This document shows positions 1 to 5,849 of a stretch of DNA of 8,685 nucleotides, in pieces. The translations under genes were made by a program, and so were the position numbers. The notes under the pieces were generated by a model. The model made no database searches. It saw only the letters and a list, made by a program, of their open reading frames with translations, and had not been told where the DNA came from. The DNA is taken from the NCBI GenBank assembly GCA_019747615.1, contig JAIEQQ010000038.1, positions 1 to 8,685 on the forward strand, written 5' to 3'. Numbering within the stretch: position 1 is the first letter of the stretch; each line of letters opens with the position of its first letter. Source of the DNA: Phycisphaerales bacterium (GTDB lineage Bacteria; Planctomycetota; Phycisphaerae; Phycisphaerales; UBA1924).

Positions 1-33
1 GGCGGACGGCGCGCCGGGCTCTTTGCGTTCTGC

Positions 34-68
34 CTTTCCCGATTGCCGGTTGCCGATTCCCGATTGCC
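34..68. repeat. Heptamer tandem array, GATTGCC family (copy 1)
   Basis: Four clear 7-bp units lie head to tail: GATTGCC (41-47), GGTTGCC (48-54), GATTCCC (55-61) and GATTGCC (62-68). A degenerate unit (34-40, CTTTCCC) precedes them in phase. The same series occurs in reverse complement at 7495-7536, with one additional GGTTGCC unit. A 7-bp period is not a codon multiple and no gene covers the site, so this is an intergenic repeat. It resembles in style the short tandemly repeated heptamers (STRR) known from cyanobacteria. Function is unknown. Confidence 0.8.
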
Positions 69-72
69 GGCC

Positions 73-100
73 CTCAGCACTCATCGCTCAGCACTTCGCC
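73..100. repeat. Heptamer tandem array, CTCAGCA family
   Basis: Units read CTCAGCA (73-79), CTCATCG (80-86), CTCAGCA (87-93) and a decayed CTTCGCC (94-100). The core is a 14-bp pattern repeated about twice. It starts 4 bp after the GATTGCC array, so two different heptamer families sit side by side. Only two units are identical, so the array is weaker than its neighbour. Confidence 0.55.
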
Positions 101-132
101 CCCAGCCCGCCGCCCGCCTTCGGCTCCGGGCT

Positions 133-159
133 CCCCCAAAGCGGTCGCACGATTGGGGG
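133..159. other. Stem-loop upstream of the sigma factor gene
   Basis: CCCCCAA (133-139) pairs with TTGGGGG (153-159) across a 13-nt loop. It could be the terminator of a gene to the left of the window, but no T-run follows on the + strand, and chance is possible in GC-rich DNA. The rest of 1-254 outside the arrays, this stem-loop and the candidate promoter shows no gene I can support. Confidence 0.35.
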
Positions 160-196
160 GATTTCCTGCCCATCCCGCGGCCAAAACACCCTCTTC

Positions 197-226
197 GGGA
201 ACCATCTCACGCCGCTCGCGTACACT
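197..226 (+). promoter_or_regulatory. Candidate ECF-type promoter of the sigma factor gene
   Basis: GGGAACC (197-203) is followed after 15 nt by CGTA (219-222). This resembles the GGAAC -35 and CGT-containing -10 elements recognised by many ECF sigma factors. The overlapping TACACT (221-226) could instead serve as a housekeeping -10. Either would start transcription near 229-233, about 25 nt before the ATG at 255. ECF factors often transcribe their own genes, so autoregulation is plausible, but it is inferred from sequence alone. Confidence 0.4.
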
Positions 227-254
227 GCTCACCGGCCCGACTCCGGGCGACGCC

Positions 255-851
255 ATGAGCCACGACGCGACCATGTTGCTGCAGCGAGCGAAGGACGGCG
301 ACGAGCACGCCGCGGAGCTGCTCCTGCCGATCATCTATGACCAGCTCCGCGCGCTGGCGGGCAGCTACTTCCGTGATCAGCCCGTGGGCCACACGCTTCA
401 GCCGACGGCACTCGTTCACGAGGCGTTCGTCAAGCTGATCAACTCCCCGACCGACGGCTTCAACAGCCGCGCTCACTTCATGGCGGTGGCGTCGACCGCG
501 ATGCGGCAGATCCTGACCGATCACGCCCGTCGCAAACGAGCGGACAAGCGAGGCGGCGGCGCGGGCAAGATCGAGCTCGACGCCGCGGAGGGGTTCATCA
601 AGGGCAAGGAGATCGACATCGTCGATCTCGACGAAGCGTTGACGCAGCTCAAGGCTTTTGACGATCGCAAGCACCGCGTGGTGGAGTTGCGTTTTTTCGG
701 CGGGCTGGAGATGCAGCAGATCGCAGACTTTCTGGGCGTCTCGCTGAGCACGGTCGAGGCCGATTGGCGCGCAGCGCGCGCCTGGCTGGCGGTGCGTGTC
801 AACGCGATGCAGGGGCGTCCGGCGGCTGGGCCGGCTCGGACATCAGACTGA
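255..851 (+). CDS. ECF-type RNA polymerase sigma factor, planctomycete TIGR02999-like family
   Basis: This 198-residue protein is predicted to bind core RNA polymerase and direct it to a specific promoter set. Region 2 spans about residues 5-92 and carries the hallmark TLQPTALVHEAFVKLI (47-62) and a SRAHFMAVAS...MRQILTDHARRK stretch (71-94), typical of the ECF group expanded in Planctomycetes. Region 4 spans about 126-180, with a helix-turn-helix around MQQIADFLGVSLSTVEADWR (153-172). The usual family length is about 180-200 residues. The ATG at 255 is preferred over an upstream in-frame ATG at 153, because the added 34 residues look non-coding and would cover the likely promoter. No good Shine-Dalgarno precedes it. 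No anti-sigma gene is adjacent. The last 53 bp overlap the opposing globin-like gene but encode only a tail beyond the helix-turn-helix. Related planctomycete ECF genes often neighbour Ser/Thr kinases, as here. The regulon is unknown. Confidence 0.92.
   Translation: MSHDATMLLQRAKDGDEHAAELLLPIIYDQLRALAGSYFRDQPVGHTLQPTALVHEAFVKLINSPTDGFNSRAHFMAVASTAMRQILTDHARRKRADKRGGGAGKIELDAAEGFIKGKEIDIVDLDEALTQLKAFDDRKHRVVELRFFGGLEMQQIADFLGVSLSTVEADWRAARAWLAVRVNAMQGRPAAGPARTSD
799..851. other. Convergent 53-bp overlap of sigma and globin-like genes
   Basis: The sigma stop codon (849-851) lies inside the globin-like gene, and the globin-like stop (799-801 on the minus strand) lies inside the sigma gene. The shared DNA encodes sigma residues about 182-198, beyond its helix-turn-helix, and globin-like residues 148-164, the last turn of its final helix plus a Pro-rich tail. 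There is no room for a conventional intrinsic terminator between the genes. Confidence 0.8.
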
Positions 852-1293
852 CCAGCAGATCGATGGCCAGCCGCCACTCGTAACCAAGGCGCTCGGTCCA
901 CTGCGGGCCGTGGATCTCGGACATGACCGAGACGAAGATCTCGCGCAGCAGCGGGACATCGTGACGCCGGAAGCCGATGGCCCGCAGGCGCGCCACCAGC
1001 GGCGCGGCGTAGACCTTGACACCCGGCGGATCACCGAAGGCCCCCACGAGCCGGGCCGAAAGGTCGGCCAGTCCCTTGGCGACCTCGCGTGAATCTGACC
1101 CCGCCGGCATCATTCCCGGACGTTGCCCGACCGCCGCCAAGCCCCGCCGAAGGAACGTGTCCATCAGCGCACCGTCGCGCGAAGCCCGGGCGTAACTGGC
1201 CGCCAGCACGCTGGCGATGTGCTGGTCCACCCGCACCGCTCTGAAGCGTTGGGTGCCACTCGCGGCGGCCAAAGGGTGAACAGACAGTGTCAT
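799..1293 (-). CDS. Divergent globin-fold protein, probably haem-less
   Basis: This 164-residue protein shows globin-superfamily spacing rather than strong identity. An A/B-helix-like segment HIASVLAASYARAS (25-38) is followed by MDTFLRRGLAAVGQRP (44-59), where globins have the FYxRLF region. The C-terminal half, ARLRAIGFRRHDVPLLREIF (101-120) then SEIHGPQWTERLGYEW (125-140), matches the F-to-H helices of bacterial single-domain globins, including Trp132 in the G-x-x-W-T motif and Trp140. Aligning on Gly107, the proximal F8 histidine position is Leu103, so ordinary haem coordination is unlikely; His111 lies eight residues later. The ATG at 1293 has an AAGGAA ribosome-binding site (1302-1307) with 8-nt spacing. 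There is no signal peptide or membrane span. The gene overlaps the sigma gene tail to tail and is divergent from the kinase. A sensor or partner role for either neighbour is speculation. The family call is from memory of the fold pattern, so it is moderate. Confidence 0.6.
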   Translation of the reverse strand: MTLSVHPLAAASGTQRFRAVRVDQHIASVLAASYARASRDGALMDTFLRRGLAAVGQRPGMMPAGSDSREVAKGLADLSARLVGAFGDPPGVKVYAAPLVARLRAIGFRRHDVPLLREIFVSVMSEIHGPQWTERLGYEWRLAIDLLVSLMSEPAQPPDAPASR

Positions 1294-1321
1294 CTCAGAC
1301 GTTCCTTCGCCAAGTGTGCCC

Positions 1322-1350
1322 CGGACCGATCGGACCCAACCGGACCCAAC
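1322..1350. repeat. Tandem 10-mer upstream of the globin-like gene
   Basis: CGGACCCAAC occurs twice without gap (1331-1340 and 1341-1350). It is preceded by a partial copy, CGGACCGAT (1322-1330). The block lies about 30-60 bp upstream of the minus-strand ATG at 1293, a typical operator position, and could bind a regulator on one face of the helix. It could equally be a replication-slippage duplication. Confidence 0.5.
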
Positions 1351-1422
1351 CCCAACAACGCGATATCCGCGCGCAAACCTTGCTCGGAATCCGGGGAAGC
1401 GCGGGTTGATTGCGTGTTTCTC

Positions 1423-1428
1423 TATACT
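1423..1428 (+). promoter_or_regulatory. Possible -10 box (TATACT) for the kinase gene
   Basis: TATACT matches the housekeeping -10 consensus at five of six positions and stands out in a GC-rich gap. The nearest -35-like hexamer, TTGATT (1406-1411), is only 11 bp upstream, too close for a standard sigma-70 promoter. The call therefore rests on the -10 alone. Use of this site would give a leader of about 270 nt before the kinase start. Confidence 0.3.
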
Positions 1429-1444
1429 GAGCGCGTGGACACCG

Positions 1445-1494
1445 GTCGATGACTCCCGGTGATGCGGATACCGATCACCGAAAGCGTCGATGAC
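1445..1494 (+). promoter_or_regulatory. Leader hairpin flanked by 9-bp direct repeats
   Basis: CGGTGAT (1457-1463) pairs with ATCACCG (1474-1480). Inside it CGG (1465-1467) pairs with CCG (1471-1473) around an ATA loop, giving a ten-base-pair stem with one bulged G. GTCGATGAC flanks it as a direct repeat at 1445-1453 and 1486-1494. An alternative helix pairs CACCGG (1440-1445) with CCGGTG (1456-1461), so the two structures exclude each other. The block CCCGGTGA recurs at the kinase ribosome-binding site (1692-1699). An attenuator or regulator-binding site is possible, but not shown. Confidence 0.4.
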
Positions 1495-1636
1495 AGGCTG
1501 TGTTTCTTCGCGAGTTGCCGGCGCGGTGCCCCGAAAGCGCTGGAGTGGAAAACAGTCCGTCGCGTATGGGGCAGTGGCGAACTGATACGAGAACGGGCGC
1601 GCGAAATCGTCGCGGCCATGCGGGGTGACGACTGGT

Positions 1637-1679
1637 GGGGGGCGGATGACGGGGGGGGTGAGGGAGGGTTGGTGGTGGG
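1637..1679 (+). other. G-rich tract with a canonical G-quadruplex motif
   Basis: The + strand carries G-runs of 6 (1637-1642), 8 (1651-1658), 3 (1662-1664), 3 (1666-1668) and 3 (1677-1679). The segment 1651-1668 fits four G3 tracts with loops of 2, 3 and 1 nt. It ends 37 bp before the kinase ATG, so it would sit in the 5' leader of the mRNA if transcription starts upstream. No other gene in 1294-1705 is convincing. Confidence 0.6.
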
Positions 1680-1705
1680 CGTGCGGATCGCCCCGGTGAA
1701 ACGCG

Positions 1706-4700
1706 ATGAGCCAAGATGCCTTTCAACGCGTGATGGATGTCTTCGGACAGGTCTGCGCGCTCAGTGAGCCCGATCGATCGGCGACGCTCGATCAGCTCTG
1801 CGAGGGCGATGACAAGCTCCGCGACGAAGTCCGCGCGATGCTCGACGCCGATCGCACGTCTGGCGATCTCTTTGACAGTGCCGGGGCCGGCGCGAAGGTC
1901 GTTGCCAAGTCCATCCGCGGCCTGGGTCTCGATGTCAGCTCGCTGCCGACGCTTGAAGGGCGATATCAGATCGTCCGCGTCGTCGGCGAAGGCGGCATGG
2001 GCGTGGTCTACGAGGCGATGCAGAGCAGCCCGCGCCGGCGCGTGGCGCTCAAGGCGGTTCGGGCCGGGCTCGCGTCGCGCTCGATGCTGCGTCGCTTCGC
2101 GCACGAGGCCGACGTGCTGGCGCGATTGCAGCACCCCGGCATCGCGCAGATTTACGAGGCGGGTGCCGCGGATCCGTCATCGCCCGATCGCGCGTTCCTG
2201 GCGATGGAGTTCGTCGAGGGTCTCACACTGACCGAGCACGCCCGCGCGCGATCGCTCAGCGTCGCCCAGCGTCTGGAGCTTCTGGCCGACGTGTGCGATG
2301 CCGTGCACCACGCGCATCAGCGCGGCGTCATTCATCGCGATCTCAAGCCCACCAACGTGCTCGTTGATCAGCTCGGGCATGTCAAGGTTCTGGACTTCGG
2401 CGTCGCTCGCCTCATGGCATCAGACGCGAAGATGACCACGATGCACACCCAGATGGGCCAGGTCGTCGGCACGCTGGGCTACATGAGCCCGGAGCAGCTC
2501 GATGGCGACGCCTCGCAGATCGACGCCGCGAGCGATGTTTATGCGCTGGGCGTGATGCTCTACGAGATGCTCGCCGGGCGGCTGCCGCACGATCTGACCG
2601 GCAAGCCGCTGGTCGAAGCGGCGACAACTTTGCGCACGCAAGCGGCACCGGCGCTGCGGACGTTCAACCCGCGATGCCGGGGCGAGGTGGAGCTGATCGT
2701 CTCGACGGCGATGCACTCAGATCGTGCCCGCCGGTATCAATCCGCCGCCGCCATGGCGGAGGACATCCGAAACTACTTGTCTGGCAAGCCCGTCAGCGCC
2801 CGCCGCGACTCTGCGCTCTATGTCCTCCGAAAGCTGGCGAGGCGGAACTGGGGCATCGTCGGTGTCGCGGCGGTGGTACTGGTTGCAATCAGCGCGTATC
2901 TGGTCGATGCCGCGGTGCAGGGCACGCGATTCCGACAGATGGCCACGAGCGAAGCCGCGGCCCGACAGGTGGCGGAAGATCAGCGCCGGCGTGTGGACGA
3001 TCTGAACCAGCGGCTGAGCCGTCAGCTCGCGTCGGCGACGGTGGAGCGGGCGCGCGTTGAGGGCTCGGTCGGCAATGGCGCTGGCGCCGAGGCGTTCTTG
3101 TGGCCGCTGCTGATCAAGGGCGACGTGGCCGAACAGGCCCGCTGGGCGCTCTGGGAGTTCTACTCGCGATTCGCAAACCAATGGTCCGTGCAAACCGCCA
3201 CCCGCGCCCAGCGCATCGTGTCCCATCCCGAGTCGGGCCAGATCGCCGTCGGTACCGGCGGCGGCGTGCTTTTGATTCTCGATAACGCTGACGGCAGAGT
3301 TCTGGCGACGCTCACGATTTCGCCCGCAGGCGCGGGCGCCTCGATCACCGGCATCACATTCCTGAACGCGTTCAGCCTGCTCACGACGCACGCCGACGGT
3401 ACCGTGCGGCAGATACGTATCGGTGATTCGGGCCTCGACATCGAGCACTGGTGGCGGGCCCACTACGTCGCGATCACAGACGCGCGGATCACTGCCGATG
3501 GTTCACGTCTGGTGACCGTGGGGACCGACGGGCGTGTTGCGATCTGGTCTCTGCAGACACGCCGGCTCCTGCACACGTGGGTCGCGCACGAGGACGGCGC
3601 AGTCGGTCTGGAGCTTGACGCGAGATCTCAGCGCCTCGCCACCGCCGGCCGCAATGGCATCATCCGCACATGGAGTCTTGACTCGTGCAGCATGCTCCGC
3701 GAGCATCGCGGCCATGATCTGGGCACCGTCACGATGACGTTTCATCCGGTGACCGGAGAGCTGTATTCCGGCGCAAACGATCGGCGTGTTCTGAAGTGGG
3801 GGGATGGCGCGGAGCCGACAGAGGTCGCCAGGTCTGAGTCGCCGCTGGAGGTCCGCTCGATCGCGTTCGATGCCAGCGGCCAACGTCTGATGATCGCCGA
3901 TTGGCGCGGCGTGCGCCTCGTCGAGGCCGATGGGCTGACGCGATCGGTGGGGCTCGCGGCCGTTTCCGCGAGCCGTGCCACGTGGACCGCGCCGGGTGAA
4001 ATCACTTTCATCGAAGCCGACGGCCTCGTTCGGTGCTGGAGCGCAACGCGACTTCCATCGTTCACCATGCGACCGATGAGTCGAAACTGGATCTTCGGCA
4101 TGGGTTTTTCTCCCGACAGCGCGCGGCTCGCCTGTGCCAGCGGCGACGGTCGCGTTGAACTCTTTGATGGGCGAACGATGGCACCAATACGGTCGGCAGC
4201 GATGCCGGGGCTCAGCCGCATCCGCGCCGTCAAGTTCTCTCCCGACGGGCAGTCCATCGCGCTGGGGAGTGCTGATGGCGCGATCCGCATCGTCGACGCG
4301 AACACACTGGAGATCCGCCGCACGTTTGCTCGCTCGACCGCTGAGGTCTTTGGCGTCGCGTTCTCGCCCGACGGATCGACCCTCGCGACGGGCGCCGGTG
4401 ATCGCGTGATCGCGCTCTGGGATGTGGCGACCGGCGAGCGCAGGGCCGAGTTTCCGCGCACCGATCGCATCCCGCGCACGCTGGCGTTCAGCCCCGACGG
4501 GGAAATGCTCTATTCCGCGGGCGGCGTCTCGTCGGCGATCGTCTGGGATGTCCAGAAGCGAGAGATCCGGCAGCAGTTCCCGCTCGAGGCCGAGCCCTGG
4601 GCCGTCGCGGTCAGCCCGGACGGGCGCACGCTCGCCGCGGGCACCTTCGCCGCGGGCGTGGAGTTTTATGACTTGGTGACCGGAGAGCGTCGAGTCGGCA

Positions 4701-5089
4701 ATGCCAAGCACCAGCTCGTTGTCGCCGGCCTGCAGTTTGGCGGCTCGGGCAACCTGCTGGTCTCATCCGGTGACGACGGCACCATCAAGCTTTGGGACCC
4801 ACGCTCGGGCACGCTCCTGGCAAGCCTCGACATCGGGCATGGCCAGGCTTCGTGCGTCGCGATGTCTCCCGACGAGCGGTACATCGCCGGCGGGCATCAG
4901 TCCGGCTACGTCAGCCATTGCGACCTGCACTACGCGGATCGCGCCGTGGCACAGAACGTCGAATGGGCGACGCGCCGTTACGCCTCGCCGGGCTCATCTC
5001 CAGATCGCTTGAAGGACCTGCGCGAAAACGCGGCCGAGCTCCTGCGGAACTGGCGGAACTCTCCGCGAGATTCACGAACGAAGCCGTGA
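1706..5089 (+). CDS. Membrane Ser/Thr protein kinase with 14 WD40-like repeats
   Basis: This 1127-residue receptor-like kinase should phosphorylate Ser/Thr on cytoplasmic targets. Residues 1-85 form the helical lead-in common in planctomycete kinases. The Hanks kinase domain (about 86-360) is complete: glycine loop GEGGMGVVYE (94-103), Lys116, Glu134, HRDLKPTN (210-217) with Asp212, DFG (230-232), GTLGYMSPEQ (255-264) and SDVYALG (276-282). It is predicted to be active. One membrane span lies at about 383-401, followed by a basic, coiled-coil-prone stretch (405-455). Residues 500-1080 carry 14 blade-like WD40 repeats ending near 521, 567, 611, 652, 695, 736, 775, 817, 860, 902, 944, 985, 1027 and 1068, which suits two seven-bladed propellers. 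Topology predicts the propellers outside the cytoplasm. The ATG at 1706 follows GGTGAA (1695-1700) at 5 nt. The target is unknown; the nearby sigma factor is a candidate only by proximity. Confidence 0.95.
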   Translation: MSQDAFQRVMDVFGQVCALSEPDRSATLDQLCEGDDKLRDEVRAMLDADRTSGDLFDSAGAGAKVVAKSIRGLGLDVSSLPTLEGRYQIVRVVGEGGMGVVYEAMQSSPRRRVALKAVRAGLASRSMLRRFAHEADVLARLQHPGIAQIYEAGAADPSSPDRAFLAMEFVEGLTLTEHARARSLSVAQRLELLADVCDAVHHAHQRGVIHRDLKPTNVLVDQLGHVKVLDFGVARLMASDAKMTTMHTQMGQVVGTLGYMSPEQLDGDASQIDAASDVYALGVMLYEMLAGRLPHDLTGKPLVEAATTLRTQAAPALRTFNPRCRGEVELIVSTAMHSDRARRYQSAAAMAEDIRNYLSGKPVSARRDSALYVLRKLARRNWGIVGVAAVVLVAISAYLVDAAVQGTRFRQMATSEAAARQVAEDQRRRVDDLNQRLSRQLASATVERARVEGSVGNGAGAEAFLWPLLIKGDVAEQARWALWEFYSRFANQWSVQTATRAQRIVSHPESGQIAVGTGGGVLLILDNADGRVLATLTISPAGAGASITGITFLNAFSLLTTHADGTVRQIRIGDSGLDIEHWWRAHYVAITDARITADGSRLVTVGTDGRVAIWSLQTRRLLHTWVAHEDGAVGLELDARSQRLATAGRNGIIRTWSLDSCSMLREHRGHDLGTVTMTFHPVTGELYSGANDRRVLKWGDGAEPTEVARSESPLEVRSIAFDASGQRLMIADWRGVRLVEADGLTRSVGLAAVSASRATWTAPGEITFIEADGLVRCWSATRLPSFTMRPMSRNWIFGMGFSPDSARLACASGDGRVELFDGRTMAPIRSAAMPGLSRIRAVKFSPDGQSIALGSADGAIRIVDANTLEIRRTFARSTAEVFGVAFSPDGSTLATGAGDRVIALWDVATGERRAEFPRTDRIPRTLAFSPDGEMLYSAGGVSSAIVWDVQKREIRQQFPLEAEPWAVAVSPDGRTLAAGTFAAGVEFYDLVTGERRVGNAKHQLVVAGLQFGGSGNLLVSSGDDGTIKLWDPRSGTLLASLDIGHGQASCVAMSPDERYIAGGHQSGYVSHCDLHYADRAVAQNVEWATRRYASPGSSPDRLKDLRENAAELLRNWRNSPRDSRTKP

Positions 5090-5129
5090 CGCTCGCCACG
5101 CAGCGTTCCAACAGGCAATCGATGCGAGC

Positions 5130-5504
5130 TCACGACTTCGGCAGGTGCAGACGCACCCGCGCCAGCAGGTCTTCCTTCTTGATCGGCTTGGACAGGAAAT
5201 CATCAGCCCCGGAGTCGTGGGCCTTTTCAACGTCCGAGACCTCATTCAGCGCCGTGACCATGATCACCGGAATCGCCTTTGTCTTCGGATCACCCTTCAG
5301 CCGACGGCACACCTGAAACCCGCTCAGCCGCGGCATCATGATGTCCAGCAGGATCAAATCCGGCGCTCGCTCCTCCACAAGCCGCAACGCCTCCACGCCA
5401 TCCTTCGCCAGGCGGATGTTCGTCGAGATCGACTCCAAATAGGCCTCAAGCAACTCGAGGTTTTGCTCGTGATCGTCAACAAGGAGAATGTCAGGCTGGT
5501 TCAT
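5130..5504 (-). CDS. Single-domain response regulator (CheY/DivK-like receiver)
   Basis: This 124-residue protein is a receiver domain with no output domain. It would accept a phosphoryl group from a histidine kinase and act through protein contacts. Acidic pocket residues are Asp10 and Asp11 (LLVDDHEQN), the phosphorylated residue is Asp54 in LILLDIMMPRLSGF (50-63), the switch Thr is Thr84 in VMVTA-type context (VIMVTALNE), and the conserved Lys is Lys106 in SKP. The GADDFLSKPI stretch and the N-x-E after the acidic pair are typical of DivK/PleD-type and hybrid-kinase receivers. The start at 5504 is chosen because the domain begins right there and GGAG (5515-5518) precedes it by 10 nt; a longer in-frame start near 5606 would add 34 low-complexity residues. 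The gene is convergent with the kinase, 40 bp apart. No histidine kinase is in view, so it is an orphan locally. Confidence 0.93.
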   Translation of the reverse strand: MNQPDILLVDDHEQNLELLEAYLESISTNIRLAKDGVEALRLVEERAPDLILLDIMMPRLSGFQVCRRLKGDPKTKAIPVIMVTALNEVSDVEKAHDSGADDFLSKPIKKEDLLARVRLHLPKS

Positions 5505-5552
5505 GGTGTGCTCGCTCCGACGGAGCCCGGTCGCGTTTCGTGCCTCTGGGTA

Positions 5553-5573
5553 CCCCCTCTCTCCGAGAGGGGG
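5553..5573. repeat. Perfect 9-bp hairpin with a TCC loop
   Basis: CCCCCTCTC (5553-5561) pairs perfectly with GAGAGGGGG (5565-5573) around TCC. It lies 49 bp upstream of the response regulator start, with no T-run on either side, so it is more like a dispersed REP-type palindrome than a terminator. The hairpin after dacB (7454-7472) also has a TCC loop. Apart from this and the hairpins below, 5505-5849 holds no gene I can support. Confidence 0.55.
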
Positions 5574-5777
5574 CCGGCACTCAAGCCCGCCCGACTCGGC
5601 GGACAAAGGGGCGTTCTGCCGCTGTACCGGTGGATGATAACAACTCGCCGGTCGCCGAGAATCCCCCGCGCCACGCCCCAGCGGGCCCGCGCGTCATCGC
5701 CCGTCCGCGCGGGCTTCTGGACCGAGCGGGATTGCTGAAGCACGATTCGTCGCTTTGCCGATAGATCAAAGTGGATC

Positions 5778-5798
5778 GGTCGCGCCCGAGGCGCGATC
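5778..5798. other. Hairpin upstream of dacB
   Basis: TCGCGCC (5780-5786) pairs with GGCGCGA (5790-5796) around CGA. The stem can be extended by a G-T wobble and a G-C pair to 5778/5798. It lies about 50 bp before the dacB ATG and may be in its leader or operator region. The short GC-only stem means chance cannot be excluded. Confidence 0.35.
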
Positions 5799-5819
5799 AT
5801 TGATGTCTGCGGACCCTTG

Positions 5820-5837
5820 TCGCTCGTGCACGAGCGA
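5820..5837. promoter_or_regulatory. 18-bp perfect palindrome at the dacB start
   Basis: TCGCTCGTGCACGAGCGA is identical to its own reverse complement over 18 bp, centred at 5828/5829. It ends 3 bp before the GGAG ribosome-binding site (5841-5844) and 12 bp before the ATG at 5850. As DNA it could be an operator for a dimeric regulator; as RNA it could fold beside the ribosome-binding site, though with almost no loop. Nothing in the sequence identifies a cognate regulator. Confidence 0.5.
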
Positions 5838-5849
5838 GTCGGAGTTGAA

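Noticed and set aside
34..100. CRISPR array
   Set aside because: Units are 7 bp with no spacers, far from the 23-50 bp repeats with unique spacers of CRISPR, and no cas gene is present.
153..254. Longer version of the sigma factor starting at an in-frame ATG at 153
   Set aside because: The extra 34 residues look like translated intergenic DNA, do not match the family N-terminus, and cover the likely promoter at 197-226.
1459..1767. Possible small + strand gene in the divergent gap
   Set aside because: It runs through the G-quadruplex tract as Gly-rich residues, overlaps the kinase start by 62 bp, and matches nothing I recognise.
1475..2134. 219-codon minus-strand frame across the divergent gap and kinase start
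   Set aside because: It overlaps the kinase domain coding region, contains Pro/Arg-rich low complexity from the G-rich tract, and has no recognisable domain.
3503..4711. 402-codon open frame on the minus strand inside the kinase gene
   Set aside because: It lies fully antisense to the WD40 repeats, shows no recognisable domain, and its Arg/Ala/His-rich composition is typical of shadow frames in GC-rich genes.
5091..5129. Bidirectional terminator between the kinase and response regulator
   Set aside because: GCTCGC (5091-5096) and GCGAGC (5124-5129) can pair, but only over 6 bp with a 27-nt loop and no T-run, so it is too weak to call.
5505..5606. Longer response regulator starting near 5606
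   Set aside because: The added residues are low-complexity and include the translated hairpin; the receiver domain starts immediately after the ATG at 5504.
5817..5849. dacB start at TTG 5817
   Set aside because: ATG 5850 has a GGAG site at good spacing, whereas the TTG has none and would make the palindrome part of the coding region.
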